This document shows, piece after piece, positions 1-10,800 of a DNA stretch of 64,000 nt. The notes beneath the pieces were generated by a model that saw nothing but the letters and a program-made list of their open reading frames with translations, was not told the DNA's origin and ran no database searches. Within the stretch, counting starts at the first letter, position 1. The number at the start of each line of letters is the position of its first letter. The translations under genes and the position numbers were made by a program. Source of the DNA: Megaleporinus macrocephalus (lineage: Eukaryota; Chordata; Actinopteri; Characiformes; Anostomidae); assembly GCA_021613375.1 (NCBI GenBank), contig CM038709.1, positions 35,620,428 to 35,684,427 of the forward strand, given 5' to 3'.

Positions 1-215
1 ATGAAATAGAACAAATCAAGAAATACAAACTTCAGTTCAAACTTCCAATTCAGTTTTATAAGTTACTCAGTACTCAAGTAGGTTTTTGATCTAATACTTT
101 TATACTTTCACTCAAACTAAAAGTACTTGAACATACTTTTACCTGAATCAGTATTTTACCCAATATTAATATTTTTACTTGAGTATTGTTTTGAGCTACT
201 CAACCCACCTTTATA
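1..215. repeat. AT-rich dispersed repeat remnant with ACTCAAGTA words
   Basis: The words tactcaagta, acttttact and acttgagta recur in both orientations across 60-190. This is the look of the AT-rich ends of old non-autonomous DNA elements common in teleosts. No clean terminal repeat or target duplication can be set because the window starts inside it. The family assignment is inference. Confidence 0.3.
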
Positions 216-448
216 AATATCCTGGCACTCTTTCTTGGGGTTTTAAGGAACATGTATGTAATATATTTACTGGATTAAATTATAAAATATCTGTGATGTG
301 TCAGCAGAAATTACAAAAACAAGTTGAAATACTGGCTTCTCCAACAACAGTGTTACAGCCAATGTGTTCTCCTCTAAAATTTTTCCATTCTTGAGCAGAA
401 AGGCTGTTTGAGCTTTGGCCTGTAATCCCGGCCACTTTCTGACCCAGA

Positions 449-700
449 GTGTTGTCTTCTCACAGTGTAAGGATGGATGTGGATGTTTTCAGATGTGAAG
501 CAAGACTCGAATTTGATGTTTCCCTCTCTCTCAGAGATGAAAGGTTCATGTGCTGTTCATTTGTTGGGGACAGTTTTGATGGGTCGGCCAGGTCTTCCAA
601 GTGGTTGTTAGGAGTTCTATTTTCTCTTAAGCTCTCTAGACTCTAGTTTTAGAAAACCATCTTTTGATCTCTTTGATCCTTCTTTTTTTGATCTAGTCTC
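449..700 (-). mobile_element. Decayed DNA-transposon fragment, related to 49900-50460
   Basis: The plus-strand translation at 449-646 contains VFRCEARLEFDV followed by RDERFMCC and DSFDGSAR. The minus-strand translation at 49895-50155 contains VFRSKVRVGHDV, KSFRCC and DSVGGLAG in the same order. The two places are therefore diverged copies of one repeat in opposite orientation. The 50-kb copy carries a Tc1/mariner-like SPDLN motif on its other strand, so this copy is probably part of a dead element of that type. No intact frame remains. Confidence 0.45.
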
Positions 701-1689
701 CTCAGGAACCTCTGAAATGAACGACTTTATGTAAGAATAGCAGGTTCAAAATCATTCTGATGGTACTCTGACTTGTATTGAGAACAACCTTTCTTTCAAT
801 TAGTGCCCAAAACTTTACACATAAGACCACTAATAGTATCAATCCCTGTCCTCAATATTCAACTAATTTTAACACATTGTCTTATATATTCACAGGAGTT
901 TTTATCCTAGAGTTGTTTTTTGTTTGTTTGGTTGTTTTTTTTTTTAAGTTTGAACACTGAGGTGTTGACATAAATTGTGTAGATATCACTTTCCTTCCAG
1001 AATGCGCCCCCTCAGTCAAACTGAGTGGTAAAGTATTCTGGATCAAGGCTACATTTGGTAGGGGAAACAGTGAAACCAAGAATATAACATATGTTTATCT
1101 GCTTACATTAAAGACTCTACAGTAAATACAAATTCTTGTGGTCATCATGGTGCTCAACCTTGTGTGATCAATATATTTTCTTCATCTTTTACAAGTATGT
1201 ATATAGATTGCTCAAAATTTTTGCTGAATCTATTTGTACAGTCAATCACAATTTTAGATTCATTTTTGTAATGTCGCTGCATTCACACTGAACACTAATG
1301 CTGACAGCCAGTCTTACTGTAGTGGCTCCCACCAGCTGTGACATTGCCTGCATACTAGGGGTTGCACAACTTTAGATGGTTTGAATTTGGCAGTGCAAGG
1401 AAAGTCACACAACGTCATGGCTGAAACCACAGGAGAAGGGAATGCTTTGCAACAAGCTACTTCCATGAGGAAGGCAATGTGCCTTTTTTTTACCCAAGCT
1501 TAAAGCTTTGAGTTAAATTGTAAAATTCAAATTCTGTGCATACACAGTGCAAAACAAGGCTAGTAAATATGTTTTCTGATGATTTTTTTATTAAAAAATT
1601 ACTAAAGTAAGTTTTTTCATGCATAGATCACTGGCAGTTAACATGCTGCATTTTTCTGACAACAAAATGTTATGCTCATTTAAATAATT

Positions 1690-2215
1690 TAAGCTGAAAA
1701 AACGTGAATCAATAAAACAATGTTATTTCGTAGTGACCTTGTCAAAACGTTTTTTACTTTCTTACAACATTGCTGCAACGTTGTCAAAAGGTGGTGCTTT
1801 TTATGTTGTCTGAACAACGTTGTCACAAGGTCACTTCTTAATAGCGTTGATTTATGACGAACTTTTGACACCTTAACAAAATTCCAAAACTTCCTTGCTG
1901 GCATAATGGGAAGTATGAAGGATTCTAGGAGACTGTGACAACAGACTGACAACGTTGGCACTACTTTGTCATAACTTTGTCACAACTTTTTTATTTGCTG
2001 CACATTTTCAAAATTTGCAGAAAGCTGGTGGATGGAAATCTTACTAATGTGACTATATTAAAGGGTTTTACTGCATAATAAGCAAAATGTTTATATTTGT
2101 TTTGTAGACATGCTGAACCCTGGTTCCTATCACCACCACTGTAAAGAAATCTAAACCTTTACACACCAAATCACTCTGAATCACCCTATAATGAAGAAAA
2201 TTTGAAAATTTGGTA
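1690..2215 (+). repeat. Dispersed repeat B, copy 1
   Basis: The segment is rich in variants of gacaacgttg and ttgtcacaa. It includes the block aaggattctaggag followed by tgtgacaaca-actgacaac at about 1916-1955. The same block occurs on the opposite strand at 10555-10712. The right part (2107-2200) has the words ctggttcctatcaccacca and cacaccaaatcactctga, which return at 9421-9530, 10406-10475 and, reversed, at 11606-11650. It looks like a non-autonomous interspersed element. No transposase is present. Confidence 0.5.
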
Positions 2216-3359
2216 GAATTCACTTGAGGAAAAGACAAGGGAGTATATGTATATGTACAGCATGCAAACACACACACATACTAACATTTTCTTTGTTGCA
2301 CTCTTGGCGTGGTGACTGAATTCTCTCATCCTGTGCTGAGATGGTGGAAACAGAGAAAAGAGACCCTCACCTTTTGACCTCTCTCTCTCTCTCCCTACAT
2401 ACACACCCCTACACATAACCATTGTTCCACCCGCTCACACAAACCAGAGGACAATCAGTAGTTCATAATCATCTTTCATTATATCTTTCATCATTTCTTA
2501 TAGAAAATATCATCATTTATTCCACTGAAAGCTGACAGATATTTTTTGAGAGCACGCTCCCTGCTGGCTAAATGTGATCACTGCATCTAAGAACTGACCT
2601 GCCTTTTTGGTTACTGAGAGTGAAATGTTCTAACCTTGTGTAAGGTTTTAAGAGAGCGGGGATAAAGTAACACATGTGAATGTGCAGTTCATGGGAATCT
2701 AATGAAAACATTGTGGTCATTAATGGACAAATAAACAGATCTCTGATTACAACAGACGTTACATCCGGTTTTAAAATGCATTGTTTCTGTTTATTGACCC
2801 CTTCAAAGGACACACCGGTCAGAGGACGTTTTTGGCCACTTCGGTCTCATTATGCGTTTCGTTTTCTGACCACACTCCACTTGGGTCTGAACTTCAGTAT
2901 TTCATTTGGATTGCCGTGTGCTCCAAAATATCCAGACCAACAAGTCCAGAAGCCAGGGTCAGTCATGGTATGCGGTCAACAAAGGTCATGTACACTGTGT
3001 AATGCACCACAAAAATACATAGAGATTCTGGAGCTCCAAGACGATGTCTTCTGCTGGGGCATCCTACAGGTTTCAACAAGACAGTACAGAACCACAGTTT
3101 TTACATAGTACAAATGGACTGGACACCTACATTCCCCGTTGTGAAAAAGAATGGCAACATCACAAAATGTGTCAGATTTGAAGCAAATGTTTATTTTGAA
3201 AGACCCAATAAAATGTCTAAACCATAAAACTATTTCAACAAATAGATTTAAAAAAACCCTACAAATTACTGTTTGCAGTTTTCAAATTACTTAAACACAA
3301 CATGCCAACTTGTACTGAACAATGACAATAAAGTTGAATCTATCTATCTATTTGATGTT

Positions 3360-3360
<1 letters not shown>

Positions 3361-3392
<32 letters not shown>
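3361..3392. repeat. (ATT)n microsatellite
   Basis: About ten uninterrupted copies of the trinucleotide att. No gene is nearby, and the frame through it has no meaning. Confidence 0.95.
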
Positions 3393-3394
<2 letters not shown>

Positions 3395-3730
3395 AACATA
3401 AAATAAATACCTTCCTGTGGACACATCTTTGTCTGTTTGCCCTGTTTACACATTTCAAAGACACATTTGTATTTTTTCTGCTGTGGGAAAATTCCAGAGT
3501 GTACTCAAAAACATGTTGCTGCAGAGCAGTATGAAACAATGCCAGCATGTTGCCGTTACTTCATCAATAATTGCCATGTTTGCTCTGAACTTGCGCGACC
3601 ATGCTAAACAGGTTTTTGTCTATGACTGTCACATGCGCTGCACTGTGAGACCTGGATCTTGTTATTCCCTTTCACCTGCATTAAAACAGGTTTGCATTAG
3701 GACTGGCATGTTATATATGACTACGTTTTT

Positions 3731-3763
3731 GTGTGTTTGTGTGTGTGTGTGTGTGTGTGGGTG
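3731..3763. repeat. (GT)n microsatellite
   Basis: A nearly pure gt dinucleotide run with one ttt interruption near its left end. Confidence 0.9.
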
Positions 3764-4249
3764 TTTAAGTAGTTATAAATCATAAATAAATTAAGCAGCT
3801 GTTCATAGGAAATCTATGTGAAATTCCATTTATGTGTGGTGCTTTGTTTAAAGAGCTGATATGATATGTGAAAAAATAATGTGCAATTTAATTCAAAGAC
3901 TTTTTCTTGTGTTTTTTTTTGTTTTGTTTGACCCTGCATTTGTCAAAATCTGGGTCCTCAAAATTCACAAAACCCAAAATGGTTCTTCAGCTCGGTATGA
4001 TTTGGTGTGAAACGTTCTGTTCTGGAGAAACTTGCAAAGTCAGAATTGTTTACAGTAGTGGTAGTTTTCAACAATTCTTCCACACAAAATGTTACATGTA
4101 TTGTATATTGTTCACTATGTAAATGACAGAATACAAGGGTATATGACCCACTGCTACTCTGCTGCAGCACTAAACATTTAAACATAAACCAATCAGATGT
4201 AACATTAAAACCATCTTCTTTTGTCTACACTCTGTCCATTTGTCCACAT

Positions 4250-4480
4250 TATTACCACATCAGTGTCACTGCAGTGCTGAGGGTGATCCACGACCTATAT
4301 AACCACGTTGAGGTTTGTCAGGGTCCTGGCCAAGGAGAACAGGGTAACAAAGTGTGAAGAAAAACAGATGGACTACAGTCTGTAACTGTAGAAATACAAA
4401 GTGCATTTATATGGTAAATGGAGCTGATAATATTGACAATGAGTTTAGATACAAGAAGATAGACGTTAGTCATTGGCCTA
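4250..4480 (+). repeat. Dispersed repeat A, copy 1
   Basis: The copy contains gtgtcactgcagtgctgag, followed by gatccac, then acagatggactacagtctg, gtaaatggagctgataat and gacaatgagtttagatacaa. Partial copies with the same words occur at 6575-6930, 26845-26995 (reversed), 31015-31165, 31880-31965 and 49195-49350. From memory this family is abundant in otophysan fishes. It has no coding capacity and behaves like a non-autonomous DNA element. Confidence 0.55.
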
Positions 4481-4760
4481 GCAAAGAGACTAACTGGCTT
4501 TCTGTATGCACTGTGCAGCGCTACTTGCTCAATCAGCTGCTTTAGATGATGCTGTGGTATTTGGCCTATTAGTCCAAAGGCTCTGCAGCTTCTTTGCTAA
4601 ACCTGATTTGCTGTAATATTTACAAAATTCCAATGTCTGATGTCCTGAGCTCAATGTAAGAGATGCACATGAGACACATGACTTTGTGCACAGTTTTTTT
4701 TTATTTGCTCAGTGGTGCTGCTGTGGCCCTTACATAAACTTGACTCTCCTAGAAAGCAAT

Positions 4761-4860
4761 AATGGCATATATATATGTATCATCGTTGTCCAAAGAAAAA
4801 TATGTATCTCCAATTTTAAATATATATTTATAAGAATAAATTGAAGTGACATTTACAATA
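4761..4860 (+). repeat. Dispersed repeat C, single arm
   Basis: The words catcgttgtccaaagaaaaa and tgtatctccaatttta match, with changes, the two inverted arms of the element at 34715-34965. Only one arm is evident here. Confidence 0.4.
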
Positions 4861-5599
4861 ATAGGCAACTGTCATTATAAATAATAATAACTAATTTTAC
4901 CCCATGTTTACAGCACCAACATGTACAAAAACAGAATCAATGAATTAATCAAGCCAACAATCTGTCCCAATTCACATTTCCAAAGTCTTTTCATTTTAGT
5001 TTGCTGGTTATGTGCTGCACACAGAAAGCCAGCTAGTCTCCTTGCTAAGAGCCTGTTGACAGCTCACAACTTACAGCTCACTGTTGCTCTAGATAAGAAA
5101 TCAATAACCAAAGAAAAATGCAACCGAACCTTTTATCAACAGATTTTTGCATTTTATGCAAATGTGCATACTTAGAGATCAGTTAATTTTATATTATACC
5201 TGTCTATCTTTATTCTAAAAACTAAAGATGACTATAAATGCACTCCTAAAACTGAAACTAAACTGAGATCAAAAACCAAAATGAAAAAAACAAATAAGAA
5301 CTAATGAATATGCCGTGATATAAATGCAAAAAAGTTAAGCTGCTCTCCACCGATGTGTGCGCTGAATGCTGTGCTAAACCAATCATGAACCACCCTGAAC
5401 TTTTATCAGCACTTCCTCAAAGTACCACAGAATATATTTACATCGTTGCATAGTGGAATAAGGAGAGTTTGGTACATAGAACTGACATAACATGAACCAC
5501 AAATATTACTGTCGCTCCCTCAAATACAAATTCTGCATTTACTGAGCTATGTGAAGAAATCCAAGCCATAAGAGGGTAGTAGGCACATCCAAGTAACTA

Positions 5600-5880
5600 G
5601 CTAGCTAACTAAATAGCATGTGGGCCAAGGCTAATTTCATTTTGTCTATTTCAACATGAAGCTTCAGTCTTATCATTGTGGTGCCTCGCTGTTAACCAGC
5701 CAATCAGAACAGAGCTCATTAAATTATCCATGAGATCACAAAAATAGAAAAACAGCTTGTTTTATTTTAGAACAAAATAATACAGTGAACATGGTGTGTA
5801 CAACTGCATCTGAGCATTTTTTTTACCCAGACCCGTCACATACCTGCTTTGTAGCAGAAAACAACAGATAACTGTTGAAA
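5600..5880 (+). repeat. Dispersed repeat D, copy 1
   Basis: Shared words are gctagctaactaaat, ccaatcagaacagagctc, atccatgagatcac, aacagcttgttttat and a tail with gtgaacatgg. The same order is seen at 55390-55700 (tagctaactaaatc, ccaatcca, attcatgagcttac, aacagcttgttttat). The two are diverged copies of one interspersed repeat. Confidence 0.45.
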
Positions 5881-6574
5881 TACTGAATGAATACATTATA
5901 TGGCACCTGTTTAGGTCTGTTTATCAGGAAAGCTAAAGTTTTTATTGAACAAGAGAGCCTCTGAGAAATGAGGCGCAGTCAGTGAACATCCAAATTCTTT
6001 CCTATATTAAAATTACATAACGTTCCCCTCTGATGTTAAGTAAATGGAAAAGGGCATTATTTTGATATGGGGGGAACTTGTTTCACTGCCTCATTGTCTG
6101 ATTAGAATACAGTTCCCAGGGAACATCTTATACCCACACATACTAAAGTTTTCCTGTTCAGCCTTTCCCCCAAGACAGGAAGGGTCTGGATTTCACAAAC
6201 AGTTGTCAAGGGGTTAACCGGGAAGATCTTCTGCTGACTGGGAATGCCAGGAATCCCAGAGTCCTGATAGTTCCTGCACTCCTCCTGACCTTGGGTGGAT
6301 ATTATACTATATGAAAAAAATACCCCACATTTCTATATATTTTTCTGAATACATGTCAAGATTACAATCTATTTATATTTATATTTGACATGTATAATAA
6401 TATTAAACAGTGACACTAATATATTTAATTTACATGTGTGTATGTTTTTTTGCTTTTATTGGAAATTAAGGTAGAACTAATTTATCCCATGTAGTTTTGG
6501 ACCAATTCTGTTATGACGACACTGATATATTTCAGTATATTGACCTATATGGGCATATAGACATAAATGTTTTA

Positions 6575-6930
6575 GTGAGTCAGTGAGTGTTGCCCTGGTG
6601 TGAGTGGACCAGATACAGTAGTGCTGCTAAATATTTTAAACAATCAGCCCACTCACTGCCAAATCTATTGGACACTCCAACCTTATTGGTCCACCTTGTA
6701 AATGCAAGGTCAGAGATGACAGCTTATCTGTCGCTGCTCAGTTTGTGTTGGGCATCTTTGAGTCCTTTACCAGTGGCCGCAGGAACTTGCAAACAGGACA
6801 CTGTTGGCTGGATATTTCTGGTCGCAGGCTATTCCAATGGTGACGGTAATGTGTTTAAAATTACAGCAACATAATTATAATAAAATGGACAATGAGTATT
6901 GATACAAGGAGATTGCTTAGACAGTGAGTA
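6575..6930 (+). repeat. Dispersed repeat A, copy 2, interrupted
   Basis: The left part carries ggtgtgagtggaccagatac and agtgctgctaaatattttaa. The right part carries aaaatggacaatgagtattg followed by atacaaggag. About 220 bases of other sequence lie between. These are the two ends of repeat A, as also seen at 31015-31165 and 4250-4480. Confidence 0.45.
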
Positions 6931-8459
6931 TGTCAAGTAGGTGTGTATATTGTATTGTACTATATTGCCAAAATAAAGGAACTTATAGGAAATCCCATTC
7001 CTAAACCATAGGGTTTAATTTCCACAAAGTTTAGAATTGGGTTTAGGGGATATGCTCTAATTTATCCCAAAAGTGTTCTATTAGGTGGAGGCCAGGTCTC
7101 TGTGCAGGCCAGGCAAGTTCTCCCATACCAAACTCACTTAAGAAATGTGATTTGTCAATTCACAGCACACCCAAATTCAATGATTTGGATGGATGAATAC
7201 AGCAATATAGTGTATATATCTTCATGCTGTCTTAGGGAATTTTTCCTTTTGAGTCTTGCTTCATGTTGAGTGGCTCTTCCAGGGTTTTTTTTTCCTTTTG
7301 GATCTTGGTTCTTCTTAGCCTTTTATCTTGATTCCTTCTGTGACACTCATTAATGGGTTTCACTTGGAGCAGTTTCCCAACCCTTTTGAAAGTATGCATG
7401 TACACAGATCTCCTTCGATGTTTCATCTGTTCATCTGATTTATGCTATTATAACACATTATTTTTTGCATAGAAATTCAAAATGGACTTAAAATTTTCAA
7501 AAAATGGCTGATAGAAAGTGCTGGAAATGTGCTTCATGTGTTTGTTTAGCCCACATAAAGTGAACTTAAACTTGGTAAAAAGCACTGATTAGACATCTGC
7601 CAAATTTGGCTCTAAGGAAATCACAATCATGATGGGGACATCCCTTAATAAAATGCTAAAGCTCCACAATAAGAGATGTCAGCAACAGCAAGGCAATTGA
7701 AACAAATCTCAAAAGAGAATTAGGCACCAAAGCTATATTTCCATTGCTTGGTATCGGCTTGACTTGGTTCTCCATTAGGTAAACCTAGTACCTGTTTTCA
7801 GTATCCCCTCTGTCATGTTAAGCTGATGCCAAAATGTGATGTATAAATGCTGCATGTTAGCAAACCCCGCTGGTCTTGATATAAACTTTGATGCGGTATC
7901 TCCTGAACTGTTTTCATCAGCAGTCCTTTGTTTTGCTGTCTGTTCTAAACAACCTCTCTCTTCATCAAGTTGTCGAGCTGTACCGTGTGGTATAAAAGCA
8001 GCTTAAGTGCTGATGACCAAAATGGATCTCAGTATTAGTTTTCTCCCAAATATACTGGAGTAAAAGAAAACATTTCAACATCTACCTTCCAAATTTGGTC
8101 GCCATTAACATAAGAATGTTTGAAGAAGTAATGGGTTTGTCAGTGAGATCGAAAAACAACTGTGTCATGTTCTGAAATCTATGTTGGTTATTCTGTAGTG
8201 GTAGATTATTAAATGCTGCACTCTTCCATTATTTGGCAGTATACCCCTTAGAGGAATATTAAACCTAATCCTGAATCAGGCCTGATCCTGGATGTAGGCA
8301 CACAGACCTACAATGCAGAGTAACCCTCATGACCCCTAGCGGTGAAGACAGGTATAACAGATGTTGTGTTCCACGTGAAAGAGATCCGAAGCAATATCCA
8401 GTGCACAGGTCACCCCAAATCCATTTTTCAAATTGGCATCCACCATAAACATGATTTTT

Positions 8460-8793
8460 TTTGTGATATAAATTATTTATTTACATTTACAGAAAAAAGA
8501 CCCCATCGAGACAAACAAAGAAACTATTGGAAATATTACCCATACATAACCAAATAGCAGGACTTGTCCTAACGTGGTGTCCTAATACCCTCTCAGGTTT
8601 TGTGTCCTGTGCCACAGGTGCAAGGCATCGCGTGTTGTCCCCTCCGTTTCTCCCCTGCAGCCACACCATGGCCACCCTTATCCCTCCCTTCCCCTCAGCA
8701 GAGTGGTCCAGTCTGGCACAGTCCGGTGTGGCCATTGTGTCCCTACATCCTTGTGGTTCTCTACATTTTGCCATGGTTCGGTGCTCCTGGCGC
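8460..8793 (-). other. tmeff2: Probable 3' UTR of tmeff2
   Basis: The stretch starts directly after the tmeff2 stop codon on the minus strand and is GC-richer than the DNA beyond it. It ends near an AATAAA signal at 8476-8481. The far end is set only by placing cleavage some 15-20 nt past that signal. A longer UTR with a more distal signal is possible. Open frames in both directions here are chance frames in GC-rich DNA. Confidence 0.5.
8476..8481 (-). promoter_or_regulatory. Candidate poly(A) signal AATAAA
   Basis: On the minus strand the hexamer AATAAA lies about 315 nt past the tmeff2 stop codon. It is the first canonical signal I see after the stop. An AT-rich, purine-run area follows. 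This hexamer is frequent by chance in AT-rich DNA. Confidence 0.45.
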
Positions 8794-8890
8794 TCAGATG
8801 AGGCGGGTGGAGGCGCGCAGGGTGTTCTCCGAGTTGTAGTGCGTGACGTTTTGCTTTTGCCGGTTAATTCGGTTGGTCCGTGGGCACTTC
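8794..8890 (-). CDS. tmeff2: tmeff2 last coding exon: cytoplasmic tail and stop
   Basis: Minus-strand acceptor ctgtacag precedes an exon whose first base completes the split Arg codon of the previous exon. Then follow 31 residues and a TGA stop at 8794-8796. The tail starts KCPRTNRINRQKQN and ends RASTRLI, matching the end of human TMEFF2 (KCPRSNRIHRQKQN and RASTRLI) in both sequence and length. This is the intracellular end of a type I membrane protein. It is rich in basic residues just inside the membrane, the region previously discussed as a G-protein-activating-like motif in this family. The TMEFF1 paralogue ends differently (SSRMV as I recall), which favours TMEFF2. Confidence 0.96.
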
Positions 8891-9159
8891 CTGTACAGAG
8901 TGGAAAAAAGAGAAAAATAATAGTTCTTAATTGACTGGGAATCCATAAATACATCACAAAAGCTGACACTTACGGAAAAATTATCTAAAGAGATTGGTTT
9001 GGTGCGAAATGCTCTGAGTCATTGGTGGTGATAGGAACCACAGGGCGTCCACCTCACACAAAAAAAGCTCCCTCACACAAAGTCATTGGATTAAAATTGT
9101 TATGCTGCTTGTCTGAAGTGTTGTTTTACAACAATTTTGAGAAGATTCTGACCTTAAAT

Positions 9160-9240
9160 TTAATTGTCAAGTCAAAGGGCTTTTATTGTCATTCCATCTA
9201 CGTACAAGTACTGAGCATGGGGTAGTGGAATAAAGTGCAG
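9160..9240 (+). repeat. Retroposon tail-like repeat fragment
   Basis: The words caagtcaaagggcttttatt and gtcattccatctacgtacaa resemble the common teleost repeat tail AAGTCAAAG..TTTATTGTCATT. That resemblance is from memory. No body of an element is visible. Confidence 0.4.
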
Positions 9241-9420
9241 ACATATTTAACATCTCTATTTTAACATCTCTATTTAACATATCACATATAACATATTGTG
9301 AAGGGATACATGCAAGGCATAGTGTGACAATTTTTTTCAGTTTTCACCATTCCATATAACATTCTATATAAAACTCAGAAGACATATGTAGGTTTACATA
9401 ATGTCTAGATTTGTGTTTTA

Positions 9421-9530
9421 TACATGGTGACCCCTGGTTCTTATCACCACCAATAGTGATAAAAAGAAAATCTGAACCATTTCACACCAAACCACTCTGA
9501 TTCACTCTGTTTACATCTCAATCAATTATG
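9421..9530 (+). repeat. Dispersed repeat B, right part
   Basis: Contains acatggtgacccctggttct, tatcaccacca, ctgaaccatttcacaccaaa and ccactctgattcactctg. These are the words of the right part of the repeat at 2107-2200. Confidence 0.5.
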
Positions 9531-10405
9531 TAGACCAATTTAAGAGTCAGCTGGAATTCCCTTTTAAAGTCTCTTCACATAATGTAATGGTTCTTCCAAT
9601 GACTGCTTACATTATGTAGAGGTTATTTAAACTTCAGAAAGAGTTCTTCACACTCACACTCAAGAAAAACGGGTCTTTAAAGAACCATATGTTGAAAGGT
9701 TTTTACAGGAGCCAGAAATGGTTCTTTTATAGCATTGTTTTTTGTCACTTGTTTTTAAGAGTGTGCTCTGAATTTCTTATGGCCATTAAATGATTGTTCT
9801 CTAGTTCTGAGCAGCTACAATGGTCCTGCCTATGGGTGCTGCTTGGGAGGATGAATGTAGACATGAATAAGTATAAAAAATAGGTGAAAATGCTCTGCAT
9901 GTGTAGAGATATGCTAGTAAACCAACACAGCTCATTTATTTACTTCATGTCATTTATTTACTTTACTTCATCAGCTCATTTATTTTCTAAAGAGCTTCCT
10001 CCTGAAGACAGCAAAGGATTACACCTGACCAAAATGATCAAATTTATGTATACATAGTAAAACTAGTCAAGTACAAATTAAACATAGCTAACTCTGCACA
10101 TGACAATGTATTAGTGAGGAAGCTGTATGGGATGTGTTTGTATTGTGAAATGAAGTTCCCCAATCCTGTACTGCCATCTAGTGGTATACTAATGACATAT
10201 ATCCAAGATAATGAATATGCTGCCTGATGTTTTTACAATAGTTTGTGAAGATTCATTCATAGTACATCTAGAAGCAAAATGAAAAGATATTATTATCTTT
10301 TAGATTTTCCATTATTTTACCGCAATCAAAATTTCATATACAACTCAGAAGACAATCAGGTACACTGGTGGTTTTGTAAATATAATGTCTAGATTTGTGT
10401 TGTAG

Positions 10406-10800
10406 ACATGATGTTTTCCATCACCTTCACTGTAAAGAACATCTGAACCATAAAGCACACTGTTTACACACACCTCTGACAGAATTACCCTTTAAAGTCT
10501 TTCCTGCAAACAGTTAAATGGTGACAACCTACTCTTTTGGTGCCCACAACTATGTCACAACAATAAAATGTAATTCCTAAGTTGACAACGTTATCTGACA
10601 GTTGAGCGAATGTAATTGCAATGTTGTCAGTATGTTGTCACAACCTCCTAGAATCCTTCATACGTTCCATTATATCTGTATGGAACTCTGTGGAATTTTG
10701 TTAAGTTGCCAGTGGGTAGTCGTAATAACATAACATAATTTTTGATAACGTTGTAGCAATGTTGCAAGAAAGTAAACAACATTATGTTATTAACACGACT
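10406..10800 (-). repeat. Dispersed repeat B, copy in reverse orientation
   Basis: On the minus strand, 10555-10712 reads aaggattctaggag followed by ttgtgacaacatactgacaa. This mirrors the plus-strand block near 1916-1955. The neighbouring words taacgttgtagcaatgttgc also match the GACAACGTTG-rich body of copy 1. A separate piece at 10406-10475 (ccatcacct, cactgtaaagaacatctgaa) belongs to the same family in forward orientation, so the area is a compound of fragments. Confidence 0.5.

Larger units (their letters stand above)
1..8459. other. Intergenic DNA downstream of tmeff2
   Basis: No coding exon is recognised here. Open frames are short, lack domain signatures, and mostly run through repeats. 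The stretch holds decayed transposon and repeat copies (449-700, 1690-2215, 4250-4480, 4761-4860, 5600-5880, 6575-6930) and ATT and GT microsatellites, separated by AT-rich sequence. It lies past the stop codon and probable poly(A) site of the minus-strand tmeff2 gene. An unannotated non-coding RNA cannot be excluded from sequence alone. Confidence 0.7.

Noticed and set aside
8487..8969. 160-residue minus-strand frame and 135-residue plus-strand frame over the tmeff2 tail
   Set aside because: Both are out of the tmeff2 frame or opposite to it and arise from the higher GC of the last exon and 3' UTR.
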